A DNA stretch of 64,000 nt, from the NCBI GenBank assembly GCA_964030785.1, contig OZ034977.1:30299152-30363151 (forward strand), in the 5' to 3' direction. This document shows, piece by piece, positions 33,033-41,138 of this stretch. Under the pieces are notes generated by a model that made no database searches, was not told the origin of the DNA, and saw only the letters and a program-made list of their open reading frames with translations. This stretch comes from Siderastrea siderea. Its lineage: Eukaryota; Cnidaria; Anthozoa; Scleractinia; Rhizangiidae. Numbering within the stretch: the stretch's first letter is position 1; each line of letters begins with the position of its first letter. Position numbers and translations under genes: made by a program.

Positions 33033-33919
33033 TCACGGCGAAACCCGGGACGACGAGGTTTGTACGCTGGGTGCTCCTCCCTGTTTATAACTGGTTACAA
33101 TGCTATTGGTCATGGTGACATTGGCAATTTCACGTCCTCGGGCTAATTGTTCTTGATCTTGTAACATCATCCGTAAACGTCGTTGTAAATCTGCTTGACG
33201 CAAGGTACGAGGGGGTGGACTCCCAGACGTCCAAGATCCTCGAGGGGGGTGGCTGGATTGGAGGCAGGTGTCAAAGGTGAACCGGGGAAAAGTCGTCGTC
33301 GTCGCCCACGTCGGCCACCACGTCGTCCACCACGACGACCACCACCACCACCACCACCACCACCTCCACCTCCTCCACCACCAGCACCACCTCCACCACC
33401 ACCAGCACCACCAGCACCACCTCCACCACCACCACCACCACCACCACCAGCACCACCAGCACCAGCACCACCACGCCCACCACTACCACCACGTCCACCA
33501 CCACGCCCACCACCACGTCCATTACCATCACCCCCTGCACCCGCGGCTGTCCGACCACTTGGTGCTGTTCGCCAACCAGGTGGACTTCTCGGGGACTCCG
33601 GGGTGGTCTGGGGGCTATGGAATGAGGGTGAATGGGATGCTCGACTTCCTACCCCAGCGGGGGAAGAGGCCTGTGCAGGGGGTGCACCATCTACATCGGG
33701 CCAGCCGGCGACTGTCCTGGGGGAGGGGAGAATTGATAAAAACTCATGGAGGGCATCGGGGTGAATTTCCTCCATGGCAACGTCGAGAAGGCCTTGGTCT
33801 CCCGTCATATACAAATCTTGGAAGGCCCTTGGGGACATTTGATTGCTGGTGGTCGCCCCAACACCCGCAGGGGCCACGGTATCGTACGATTGCGGAGGTT
33901 GACGGTCATCATCGGCCAT
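33033..33919 (-). pseudogene. Gly-rich/RGG protein, probable C-terminal frameshift
   Basis: From ATG 33919 the frame codes an N-terminal domain (SPRAFQDLYMTGDQGLLDVA, about residues 28-70), a Pro/Ser linker, then about 80 residues of Gly runs and RGG boxes, ending at 33167. The DNA of the Gly region is a (CCA)n-type repeat. The last codons look non-coding, while another frame across 33033-33190 codes a well-composed tail (RQADLQRRLRMMLQDQEQLA ... VTMTNSIVTSYKQGG) of a type I associate with Polinton proteins. A one-base indel in a C5 or C6 run between about 33190 and 33260 would explain both. TATAAAG lies near 33952. Confidence 0.55.
33330..33510. repeat. CCA/GGT trinucleotide-rich tract inside coding region
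   Basis: Imperfect CCA repeats produce poly-Gly on the minus strand and His or Pro runs in other frames. It is a slippage-prone tract within the Gly-rich gene. Confidence 0.85.
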
Positions 33920-33955
33920 GGTCGCTCTCTCTGTTTTCCTGTTCCAAGGGTGCCT

Positions 33956-34609
33956 TTATAGGCGTTTTTGATAGGTGCGAGTCCATCCTTCGTCTTTTAA
34001 CAGGTGACTCAACAACCGTTGTTGATCGGAGGAGGCGGGATGTAAATCCAAGACCAAATACCCATACGGTCGTGTGGTGGCTTGATGAAACGTCTCCAAC
34101 GTGTCTTTCCAAGTGGTAGGAAACGATTGAAGCATGACATTGCGTACCCCTAATTGATCTCGGGGGTTCTTGAAAGCCACAATGTAATGGGCATTGCGGG
34201 AAATACTTTTAGCATATCGACCCACGGGAAACATGTCTTGGCACAAGTACAGTACGGTCACCCCTTGATGATGTGAATGTTTGGTGAATAAATCCAACAC
34301 GCGTTTATCGTGACTCCCTTCATCCATTAAATCATCCAAGACCAGGACCCCATGTCCTTGAGGAAACCATTGGACCAACGCCTCATGATCAGGAATCCCT
34401 TCGTGAAACACCACCCCTTGATCTTGCATGCCTTGAAATCGATCTTGCCAGGCCCCATAACAATAATGCCGTTGGGTCGGTGGGGTTTCAAACAACTCTG
34501 GGTTCTCTACCAAGAGTTTTTCCGTAAACACGGTTTTACCACATCCCGAAGGACCCACGACCAAGATAGAGGAAGGAGTATGAAAACGAAACGGTTTCCC
34601 CGTTTGCAT
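33956..34609 (-). CDS. ATP: FtsK/HerA (A32-like) genome packaging ATPase
   Basis: The 217-residue protein would power genome entry into the capsid. Walker A GPSGCGKT spans residues 19-26 after SSILVV; Walker B VLVLDDLMDE is at about 88-97, and a sensor-like LYLCQD follows near 118-123. The length fits Polinton packaging ATPases. It sits next to protease and capsid, the conserved Polinton morphogenesis cluster. AATAAAAAGG about 35 nt upstream may serve as its TATA element. It appears intact. Confidence 0.93.
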   Translation of the reverse strand: MQTGKPFRFHTPSSILVVGPSGCGKTVFTEKLLVENPELFETPPTQRHYCYGAWQDRFQGMQDQGVVFHEGIPDHEALVQWFPQGHGVLVLDDLMDEGSHDKRVLDLFTKHSHHQGVTVLYLCQDMFPVGRYAKSISRNAHYIVAFKNPRDQLGVRNVMLQSFPTTWKDTLETFHQATTRPYGYLVLDLHPASSDQQRLLSHLLKDEGWTRTYQKRL

Positions 34610-34628
34610 GATGACTAACTACCCTTAG

Positions 34629-34638
34629 AAAAAAAAAA
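34629..34638 (-). terminator. Pol III-type terminator of the tRNA-like gene
   Basis: A run of ten T on the minus strand starts 15 nt after the 3' end of the tRNA-like gene (34653). Four or more T is the usual Pol III stop. Confidence 0.65.
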
Positions 34639-34652
34639 GGCACCTTTTTATT

Positions 34653-34734
34653 GGAGCCGGTGGGACTCGAACCCACGCACGACCTCCTATTTTTTCCAGG
34701 GATCCAAAGGCTCTACCGACTGAGCTACGACTCC
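34653..34734 (-). tRNA. tRNA-like gene with unusual anticodon region
   Basis: The 82-nt minus-strand sequence folds into a 7-bp acceptor stem (GGAGTCG with CGGCTCC, one G-T), a D arm GCTC-AGTCGGTA-GAGC and a T arm GTGGG-TTCGAGT-CCCAC. The A box (TAGCTCAGTCGG) and B box (GGTTCGAGTCC) are near consensus and a T10 tract follows. Between the D and T arms there are 33 nt instead of about 23. No clean 5-bp anticodon stem is visible, so it is either intron-bearing, a long-variable-arm type, or degenerate. The amino acid is undetermined. It sits between the ATPase and protease genes of the element. Confidence 0.8.
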
Positions 34735-34758
34735 GACACCATGTTTTTTCCAACGAAT

Positions 34759-34764
34759 TTTATT
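34759..34764 (-). terminator. Poly(A) signal at protease stop
   Basis: AATAAA on the minus strand overlaps the end of the protease gene, just before the tRNA-like gene, suggesting separate transcription of the ATPase. Confidence 0.5.
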
Positions 34765-35303
34765 TAACCATTACATTGATGATACGGATGACAACAGAGT
34801 TGATACCATCTGGCTTCTTGACCTACAATCAATTGTTGAAGGCGTTGACCAGCTTGATGGTCATTGCTTACATAATCATGATCCGAAAACTCATTTAAAA
34901 AATCTTGCAAGGTCCTTCCACGGGCTTTGGCTTTCAAGTACAACAAGGCGTAATCACCACAACTCTTGCTGGAAATGGCTTGGAGGGACTTGCCATTGGT
35001 CACCACATACTTCCAATGTTGGACAATCCAATCTCGTAACGGGGTGGCTTGCACGTACGTGTCCAAGGGCAAAGCATAACTGTCCAGGACTTCACACACC
35101 TTTCCATCCGTCCACACCGCTAACCAATGTTGTCCCGGTTGATCGTGTGGGTCTGTGTTCACAATGTACCCTTGCGGGGCAGTCTTGACAGGACTCTTGG
35201 GTAAACGATCACAAGCCACCGTGCCGTAAAAGACAGGGTTCAATTGGGGGTCGTCTCGGGCTAAATAATCCAATTGCACATTATTCAAGGCCACATGTTC
35301 CAT
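34764..35303 (-). CDS. PRO: Adenain-like cysteine protease (maturation protease)
   Basis: The 179-residue protein has the C5/Ulp1-fold catalytic set in order: His59 (GQHW), Asp74 (VLDSYA), Gln108 (LQAISS) and Cys115 (SCGDYAL). It should process capsid and core precursors during virion assembly. Many small proteins of this element carry QRGG or RGG segments that are plausible cleavage sites. It lies between major capsid and ATPase as in other Polintons. It appears intact. Confidence 0.92.
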   Translation of the reverse strand: MEHVALNNVQLDYLARDDPQLNPVFYGTVACDRLPKSPVKTAPQGYIVNTDPHDQPGQHWLAVWTDGKVCEVLDSYALPLDTYVQATPLRDWIVQHWKYVVTNGKSLQAISSKSCGDYALLYLKAKARGRTLQDFLNEFSDHDYVSNDHQAGQRLQQLIVGQEARWYQLCCHPYHQCNG

Positions 35304-35308
35304 TTTCT

Positions 35309-36698
35309 TCAGTGTTGGTAAATGTTATACAACACGGCTCCGTTCCTGTCAATCTCCAGCAAGTTCTCAAATTCCCCATAGACGAGCACGGTTATATTGA
35401 CACCGGGGGCGGCTCCAAATTCTAAGACGAGTTGTAAATCTCCCGTTTGCTTGGGGTTGAGGTTTTGACTGTCAGCACATCCATTGGCGACATTGTCAAA
35501 CATGTACAAGGTACAATTTTTCCTGTGGCCCCAATCCAGCAGTTCTACCATATTGCCTTTCTTTTTACACCAAGCGCCACTGGCTTGCAGAAAACGGAAG
35601 TAGCCTAGATTATCTCGGGTGCCATTGTTGTGCACTAACTGTAGGGTTTCATAAGGGTACTCTTCGCCTTTGACAATCTGTTTAATGGACGTCAGACCAA
35701 ATTTCTGGAAACAGAAAGGATCTCGGGTCACATCTCCATTGAAGGCGCGGCTGTCCAATCAATCGGTCAGGTATTCTGTTTTGAAACAGGTTAGGAATAT
35801 CAAAGCGGACCAGGTTGTTTTGCATGCTGAAGGTCCGGATTTCACTGCGGACGGTCGGGTAGGCAGCCACTTCTCCTTCATTGTGTCTTTTGCTAGACAA
35901 ACTCTGGTAGATGGCGTCATTCAAACGCAGTTGGCAGAGATGAAACCGTAGTTTCACATCCCCTTCCATCAATCGGCCAGCTAGAGCTACTCCATTGAAA
36001 AACAGGCTCGGACCATTGAAATGAAATTTCATCTTGATTTCTATGCCAGGCACCAACAATTTGCCGGTATGAAACACTTCCAAGTGTGGGGTAAACACTA
36101 GACTGTGGGTGACACCTCCAGCATACTTGGCGGTTTCGGCTACCATGGCAGCCAAGGCTCCTTTGTGATTGGCACTGAGATTACGCCAATCTGCATGCGG
36201 TGTAGCACTGTTGGTATTGTTGTCCGTCCATTGGGGTGGGGAATCCACTTGATTGAACCATCCTTGGGGTCCTAACACGGTCTTGCCATCTTCTCGGTCA
36301 TAATTCAGCAAGGTTTCTAGGTAAGCTTTGTAATGATAAGTGTCGGATTGAGGACTGATCAACGTGCCATTCAACTGCAAGTCAATTTGCTTGATGATGG
36401 AATGGGCCAAATTAGTAACGGGCCACAATTTCTGATTGGCCACCAAGTTCCCGTTATCGTCCTTTTTCAAACTCAATTCCATGGTAAAGTAACTGCGTCC
36501 CAAATCCACAAAATCGTCCAGCCCCGGAATGATGAATTCCATAGGATTGATACCCGTGGTGGTGGGTTGAATGGTGACCATGCGATAGGCATTGATGCTA
36601 ATGTCGGTCGGTGGCACCTTGAAAATCCGTAACGCCGGGTTGACGGTCCCTTCGGAACGCTCGTGAGCCGGGGCGGTTTGCGTACTCACGTCAGGCAT
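35309..36698 (-). pseudogene. MCP: Major capsid protein (double jelly roll), frameshifted
   Basis: The N-terminal frame (36698 down to 35682) codes the first jelly roll and part of the second, with Polinton MCP features such as the ALRIFKVPPTD start region, HSIIKQIDLQLNG and YKAYLETLLNYD. The C-terminal frame (about 35758 to 35309) codes the rest (SRAFNGDVTRDPFCFQKFGL ... VLVYGEFENLLEIDRNGAV). The frames abut near 35757-35770, where the plus strand reads CCAATCAATCGG. A small deletion or insertion there breaks the gene. Together the two pieces cover a normal MCP length of about 460 residues. TATAAAA lies at 36745-36751. Confidence 0.9.
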
Positions 36699-36700
36699 GT

Positions 36701-36925
36701 TTAACGTCGTCGTCGAGTGGTACCCCGTCGTCGTCGTGAGGGGTTTTTATAGCGTCGTCGTGCTAAACGTTGTCTCAAATCAAACCCGGGGACTCTCATC
36801 ACCTCGGGACTTAACCATCCACCACGTTGTCGTCGCATGAGTTTCCAAAACGGATACAGTCCTCCCCATTGAGACAACCCTCGATCACTACGAATTCGTC
36901 GAGGTCGTGAATGCACGGGTTCCAT
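36701..36925 (-). CDS. Small Arg-rich core-like protein with QRGG site
   Basis: The frame codes 74 residues from ATG 36925 (GTG 36931 also in frame). It has MRRQRGGWLSPEV in the middle and a very basic C-terminus (RRRYKNPSRRRRGTTRRRR). It ends 2 nt before the MCP ATG. It is likely a DNA-associated virion protein by analogy with adenovirus core proteins; no family was recognised. Confidence 0.65.
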   Translation of the reverse strand: MEPVHSRPRRIRSDRGLSQWGGLYPFWKLMRRQRGGWLSPEVMRVPGFDLRQRLARRRYKNPSRRRRGTTRRRR

Positions 36926-36927
36926 GT

Positions 36928-37254
36928 TCACACTCCAAAAATATCACGCGCACGTTTGGTTTGTTTGGGAAACAAAGCACTGGCCACACGCACGGCGTCT
37001 TTCACGTTCTTATGACTCAACGCTTTCTTGGCTTGTTTGGTAATTTCCGTTTTAATGACGTCTTCGGCTTTGCGTTTGACCCCTCGTGTTAACCCTGCAT
37101 TCAATCCTCTCTTGATATTACTAGGCAGTTTTAAAGGATTTCGCGTGCTTTTAAGGCCTTGGAAACCCCCACGCAGGACCTCCCTCATCAGGCCGTTGCC
37201 GTATTGATCATACCACTCGTCTGTCCGAAATCGTGTCAAACTTCCCCCTCGCAT
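36928..37254 (-). CDS. Small basic virion-type protein with RGG sites
   Basis: The frame codes 108 residues from ATG 37254 (MRGGSLTRF); in-frame TTG 37278 is less likely. A second site VLRGGFQG follows, then a Lys-rich helical body (EDVIKTEITKQAKKALSHKN) and the C-terminal RARDIFGV, a type of ending I recall from Polinton small proteins. TATAAAA lies at 37309-37315. It overlaps neither neighbour significantly. Function is unknown. Confidence 0.66.
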   Translation of the reverse strand: MRGGSLTRFRTDEWYDQYGNGLMREVLRGGFQGLKSTRNPLKLPSNIKRGLNAGLTRGVKRKAEDVIKTEITKQAKKALSHKNVKDAVRVASALFPKQTKRARDIFGV

Positions 37255-37318
37255 GGTGTCTTCTTGACTGTTCACCAAGGTCTATGCTTCACGTCACCCC
37301 CTTTGTCTTTTTATACCG

Positions 37319-37513
37319 TCATCGGCCTTTCTTTTTCTTCCGAGTGGTCGCTGCTTCGATGGCTTTTTTGCCACCGTAACCCGCGGCACCACCCACTGCT
37401 CCCAACGCGGCGGCTTTCCCCACGGCCATCAAGGCTGGCACGAGAGCGGCCAGAGGCAAGAGACCGCCTCGTTGCCTTCTTCTTCTTCTTCGACGTGCTC
37501 TTGTCTTTGGCAT
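37319..37513 (-). CDS. pX-like core peptide precursor (long)
   Basis: The 64-residue protein has a seven-Arg run and QRGG (residues 7-17), a hydrophobic segment LLPLAALVPALMAVGKAAAL and a Gly/Ala stretch, ending KKKKGR. It shares leader, RGG site and the VPALMAVGKA-type hydrophobic core with the 56-residue protein at 31932-32102. The layout matches adenovirus pX/mu precursors. Confidence 0.72.
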   Translation of the reverse strand: MPKTRARRRRRRRQRGGLLPLAALVPALMAVGKAAALGAVGGAAGYGGKKAIEAATTRKKKKGR

Positions 37514-37542
37514 CTTTGATTGACCACCCCCTTTTTCCCTTT

Positions 37543-38592
37543 TTATGCCTTTTTGAAGTGCAAGGTGACCAGGGTGTTGCCTTTGCCAAACCTGACCAAC
37601 TTATCCTCGGTGCCAGACGTTTCGGTGACTTGCATTTGAATGATTTCCACGACTTCATTACGAAGCGGTAGGTAATGAATGTGCAACGGTTCAAAGTACA
37701 TGGTACCTCTGCCTTCCCGCTTGTAGTGGATTTCACGCAACAAATCGGTCATGCGATTGCCTACCATCATACTGCCTGCCACGTCCGAGTACACGTGCAA
37801 CGATCGCGAGGGATCTCCCACCACCGCCCGAAACGCCACATTCAAGTTGGTGAAACGCCACCCACAACTCATACTCAATCGTAAATGATCCGGTGAAAAC
37901 GAACGCACCGTCCAAAAGACCGGGTTGTGCTGATCGTCGTCCACATCGTTCCAATCGTTGTCAACGGGTTTTGTCATGTTGGGGATTTGATCCCCCATGA
38001 AGTCTTGCTGTAAGTTTGGGCCCAAAATCAACCCACTGCTAATTTTACGTAACCATCCCATCTTGACAGCCAACTTGGTGTAGATGTACAGGGCTGGCGT
38101 GTCGGTTTTGCAATGAAAGACATTCGTGTTGTCAATGATGAGATCCTCGCCTTCCCAACGAAACTTGACGTACCTGTGTTTGCCCTGATCATTGGTAAAA
38201 CGACCTCCTTGAATCGCCGTTTCCTTGTTTCGTTGTTCCAAGTGAGTAATGGCCGCTTTCATGAAACTCACGCCATCCACCACCCAATCCCAATGTTGAA
38301 TGTCATTGATGAGGGTTTGCGCGCTGTCTCTTCGCCCGACCGTTTCCCCGTCTTTTCCACCCGGTTTGGGATAGGTTTGGTGCCAGGTCGTCGACATGAT
38401 GAACCCATCTTTCTGCACCAACTCGTACAAATTGACGTGCGTATCCGGTAAGGAAATGGCACTCAACCCCACTTGCCATCCACCTCCTTGTAACCGTAAC
38501 GGTTGCGGTAAACGAATCTTGAAGGAATTGGCTTGGTTGTTAGGAAATTCATGTCGGTTGGCATGACTCGGTAACGTCACATAGAACGACAT
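37543..38592 (-). CDS. Candidate minor capsid (penton-type) protein, paralogue A
   Basis: The frame codes 349 residues from ATG 38592. The signature start is SFYVTLPSHAN, then RLPQPL with GWQVGL, the middle motif GPNLQQDF, the late motif LHVYSDVAGSMMVGNRMTDL with LREIHY, and the end TLVTLHFKKA. These same landmarks occur in the protein immediately upstream (347 residues) and, more distantly, in the protein at 44260-45310. It is a beta-rich, virion-type protein. Identification as a minor capsid/vertex protein rests on position next to MCP and on recollection of a recurrent Polinton family, not on a recognised fold. It appears intact. Confidence 0.72.
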   Translation of the reverse strand: MSFYVTLPSHANRHEFPNNQANSFKIRLPQPLRLQGGGWQVGLSAISLPDTHVNLYELVQKDGFIMSTTWHQTYPKPGGKDGETVGRRDSAQTLINDIQHWDWVVDGVSFMKAAITHLEQRNKETAIQGGRFTNDQGKHRYVKFRWEGEDLIIDNTNVFHCKTDTPALYIYTKLAVKMGWLRKISSGLILGPNLQQDFMGDQIPNMTKPVDNDWNDVDDDQHNPVFWTVRSFSPDHLRLSMSCGWRFTNLNVAFRAVVGDPSRSLHVYSDVAGSMMVGNRMTDLLREIHYKREGRGTMYFEPLHIHYLPLRNEVVEIIQMQVTETSGTEDKLVRFGKGNTLVTLHFKKA

Positions 38593-38602
38593 TTTGTCTT
38601 CT

Positions 38603-39646
38603 TCACACTACCACTTCCCTTTTAAAGTGGAGAGTCAAGAGGGTATGTCCTTCACCAAACTTGGTCAGATCCCCATTGATTTCGGCCATCTGGGTTTCCA
38701 CGATTTCCACCACTTCGTTGCGTACTGGGACATATTGAATATGTCGAGGTTCAAAGTGGGTGGTGTTTTGAGGCTGGTACTTGATTTCTCGTAAGAGATC
38801 GGTGATGCGACCCCCTACCATGCTGCTGGTCCCTACATCACAATACACGTGCAAAGGACGCGTGGAGGGAAATTCCAACGAGGGACGAAAGGCCTTGTTC
38901 AAATTCACAAACCGCCAAGGGCACGATAGACTCAACTTCACATAATCCCCCTCCACTTTCCAAAAGATGGGTTTGTTGGCGGCATCGCGGATATCCGTCG
39001 GGGTGGGAATGGTGGAAATGCCTTGAAATTCTTGCAAGAGATTCGGGCCTAATCGATACACGCCTGTCGACACTTGTTCAATCCATCCCATTCTCAGGGC
39101 CAAGGTTCTACCCCATGACACGTGCGCCACTTGTCGTTTGTAATCCACATTGGTGGTATTCAATAACAAATCCCCTTCGGAGGTCCATTCAAAGGTCGGG
39201 ACCAATTTGACGCCATTGTCCTCGGTCCATTTGTTTTTGGATTGGGTTTGTTTCGCACGGCTTTGCTCGTAACGGTACACCAGTTGATGAAAAAAGTGCG
39301 ATCCCGTCGACGAGGTCATCTCCTTTCTCATATCTCGGCCGTAGACAGTGAGTTCGCGACGTTCATGGTACCAGACATCATCCCCTTGATCGTCTGTGTC
39401 ATGCACCCGTTCGTGCCATCGTACGTACAACAGAGGATGGGAATCGCCCACTCCTCCTTCTTCCGCTATCACTGGAATGGTGGGTAAGGATAAACTCACC
39501 ATACCCACCATCCATCCTCGTCCCATAAATTGAATGGGTTTAGGCAATCGGTTTCTGAAATGATGGCTCTTGTTCCCAGGAAACTCCTTGGTACTCGCAT
39601 GACTCATCAACGTCACGTAAAACGAAGAGTTGGGAACGAACGTCAT
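38603..39646 (-). CDS. Candidate minor capsid (penton-type) protein, paralogue B
   Basis: The frame codes 347 residues from ATG 39646 (GTG 39658 in frame). It carries NSSFYVTLMSHAS, RLPKPIQF with GWMVGM, GPNLLQEF, LHVYCDVGTSSMVGGRITDL with LREIKY, and the end TLLTLHFKRE, aligning end to end with paralogue A. The pair probably arose by tandem duplication; the large middle section has diverged. CTTTAAAAGG near 38614 may be the TATA element of the downstream copy. It appears intact. Confidence 0.72.
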   Translation of the reverse strand: MTFVPNSSFYVTLMSHASTKEFPGNKSHHFRNRLPKPIQFMGRGWMVGMVSLSLPTIPVIAEEGGVGDSHPLLYVRWHERVHDTDDQGDDVWYHERRELTVYGRDMRKEMTSSTGSHFFHQLVYRYEQSRAKQTQSKNKWTEDNGVKLVPTFEWTSEGDLLLNTTNVDYKRQVAHVSWGRTLALRMGWIEQVSTGVYRLGPNLLQEFQGISTIPTPTDIRDAANKPIFWKVEGDYVKLSLSCPWRFVNLNKAFRPSLEFPSTRPLHVYCDVGTSSMVGGRITDLLREIKYQPQNTTHFEPRHIQYVPVRNEVVEIVETQMAEINGDLTKFGEGHTLLTLHFKREVVV

Positions 39647-39650
39647 TTTT

Positions 39651-40805
39651 TTAGTCACGTCGTCTTTTGGGTGGGCTTATCTCTTGGGTCTTTTTCCTCT
39701 TGGGTGGGCTTGTCTTTTTCCTCTTTGGTGGTTGGAGAGACGTCACGTCTTGACTACTAATCCAACTATTGTACTTGTCGGGCCACCCTTTCCACTTAAC
39801 CAACCAACGATCTTTTTGTCGCTTAAGTACCTTTTCGATGCGAAACACATCGGACACATGGACTTTTTGTAAATCATCTTCATAAAAAGTACCTTGGACG
39901 GGGTTATCATCCCATTCGTGAATCTTATACGTGGGCACGGGTCCCGGGACCACACGATGCACCACAAACACTTCTTCGGTCCAACCGAGTAGATAGCCTT
40001 TTTCAAAGGTACGATGAATCTTGTTGAGACGTACACGATCTCCGACTTTGAATTTGGGTTTTTTCTGGCCTTTCCATCGTTTGGCATACAATCGTTTCCA
40101 CACGGTTTCTTCGTTGTCCCACGTCACGTCTTGAGGGGCCATACCAATACTTCGATGACGGGTCGCATTATACCCTTGCACCAACTCGGGTAAGACATCG
40201 TCAAACTGTAAGGTGTTGGCCGCGGTAAAATAACGATACAACCGTTCTTTCAAGGTGCGATTAAATCGTTCCACCACACTGGCTTTCGCATCCCCTTCGG
40301 TCGAAAAATGTTGAATGTCTTGCTCGTCAAGCCATCGTTGAAACGTCCGATTATAAAATTCTTTCCCTCGATCCGTTTGCAATCGATTAGGGTGACGTCC
40401 TTGTTTCAAAATCTTCTCAAAGGCATGGACCAAGGCGACCCCGGTTTTGTCTTTCAACGGTTGTACCCACGCGTACTTGGACAAGACATCCAATACCGTC
40501 AACAAGTATCGTATACCCCGATTATACTTGGCAAACGGTTGCACTTCCACTAAATCTGCCGCCCATTGATCATCTAATCCTCCTACGATCACGGGGACGG
40601 TCGGAAAACGACGACGTCGCGGTTTATGTAACGTATAGGCCAAATCCCGTTCCAAGACCCGTTGGACTTTTTTCAAGGGGAGACAATGGGCTTTGGCAAA
40701 CCGTTGCACGCCTCCTAAACTGCCGGGGGCTCGAGGATCGTGGTACCGACTCAACCATGATGGGGACACATCCTTTTTCTTTCGAGGGGTCATACGTTCT
40801 GGCAT
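39651..40805 (-). CDS. INT: Retrovirus-type integrase with chromodomain
   Basis: The 384-residue protein inserts the element and generates the 6-bp target duplication. The catalytic triad is Asp84 (WAADLVEV), Asp145 (LQTDRGKEF) and Glu179 (VVERFNRTLK). An SH3-like stretch (KVGDRVRLNK, about 253-262) follows, then a C-terminal chromodomain (VFRIEKVLKRQKDRWLVKW and GWPDKYNSW, about 320-350) and three PPKRKKT-type basic repeats that may act as nuclear localisation signals. Length and order fit Polinton integrases. The ATG at 40793 is an alternative start. The gene overlaps the upstream gene by 16 nt and appears intact. Confidence 0.95.
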   Translation of the reverse strand: MPERMTPRKKKDVSPSWLSRYHDPRAPGSLGGVQRFAKAHCLPLKKVQRVLERDLAYTLHKPRRRRFPTVPVIVGGLDDQWAADLVEVQPFAKYNRGIRYLLTVLDVLSKYAWVQPLKDKTGVALVHAFEKILKQGRHPNRLQTDRGKEFYNRTFQRWLDEQDIQHFSTEGDAKASVVERFNRTLKERLYRYFTAANTLQFDDVLPELVQGYNATRHRSIGMAPQDVTWDNEETVWKRLYAKRWKGQKKPKFKVGDRVRLNKIHRTFEKGYLLGWTEEVFVVHRVVPGPVPTYKIHEWDDNPVQGTFYEDDLQKVHVSDVFRIEKVLKRQKDRWLVKWKGWPDKYNSWISSQDVTSLQPPKRKKTSPPKRKKTQEISPPKRRRD

Positions 40806-41104
40806 TCATCCCATAAGGTCGGTATGGTGGGGACCGTGTGGGGATGCGCCTTTTGAATGATTCGATACCATCGCCAGGCGTAAGGATGAGCTTTTAACCA
40901 TAAGACAAACACCACCCATCGATACAGGTTGCGGTCGACATGGGTTTCTTCAAAGATCTGGAGAGGATGTGTGTCCTCGGGACAAGGGGGTATGGGGATT
41001 TTGGGCCCGGGTTGATGATCATATAAGACTTGGCAAAGGGTTTGATGGCATTGCCATTGCCCCAGGGACAAGACAGAATCCCACGCATAACACACAGGCT
41101 CCAT
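40790..41104 (-). CDS. Hypothetical small protein
   Basis: The frame codes 104 residues from ATG 41104, rich in Trp, His and Pro (LYRWVVFVLWLKAHPYAWRW near residues 60-80). There is one amphipathic/hydrophobic stretch but no clear signal or TM segment. It overlaps the integrase start by 16 nt, so it is probably co-expressed. It is not recognised. Confidence 0.5.
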   Translation of the reverse strand: MEPVCYAWDSVLSLGQWQCHQTLCQVLYDHQPGPKIPIPPCPEDTHPLQIFEETHVDRNLYRWVVFVLWLKAHPYAWRWYRIIQKAHPHTVPTIPTLWDECQNV

Positions 41105-41138
41105 GGACTAAATAAAAAGAATTTTATTCGTTCTCTCA

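Noticed and set aside
33195..34119. Long plus-strand open frames with poly-Pro or poly-His
   Set aside because: They are antisense frames of the GGT/CCA-repeat region of the Gly-rich gene and of the ATPase; composition is purely repeat-driven.
34653..34734. Assigning the tRNA-like gene to glycine (CCC) or serine (GGA)
   Set aside because: Either anticodon requires a badly mispaired anticodon stem, so no amino acid was assigned.
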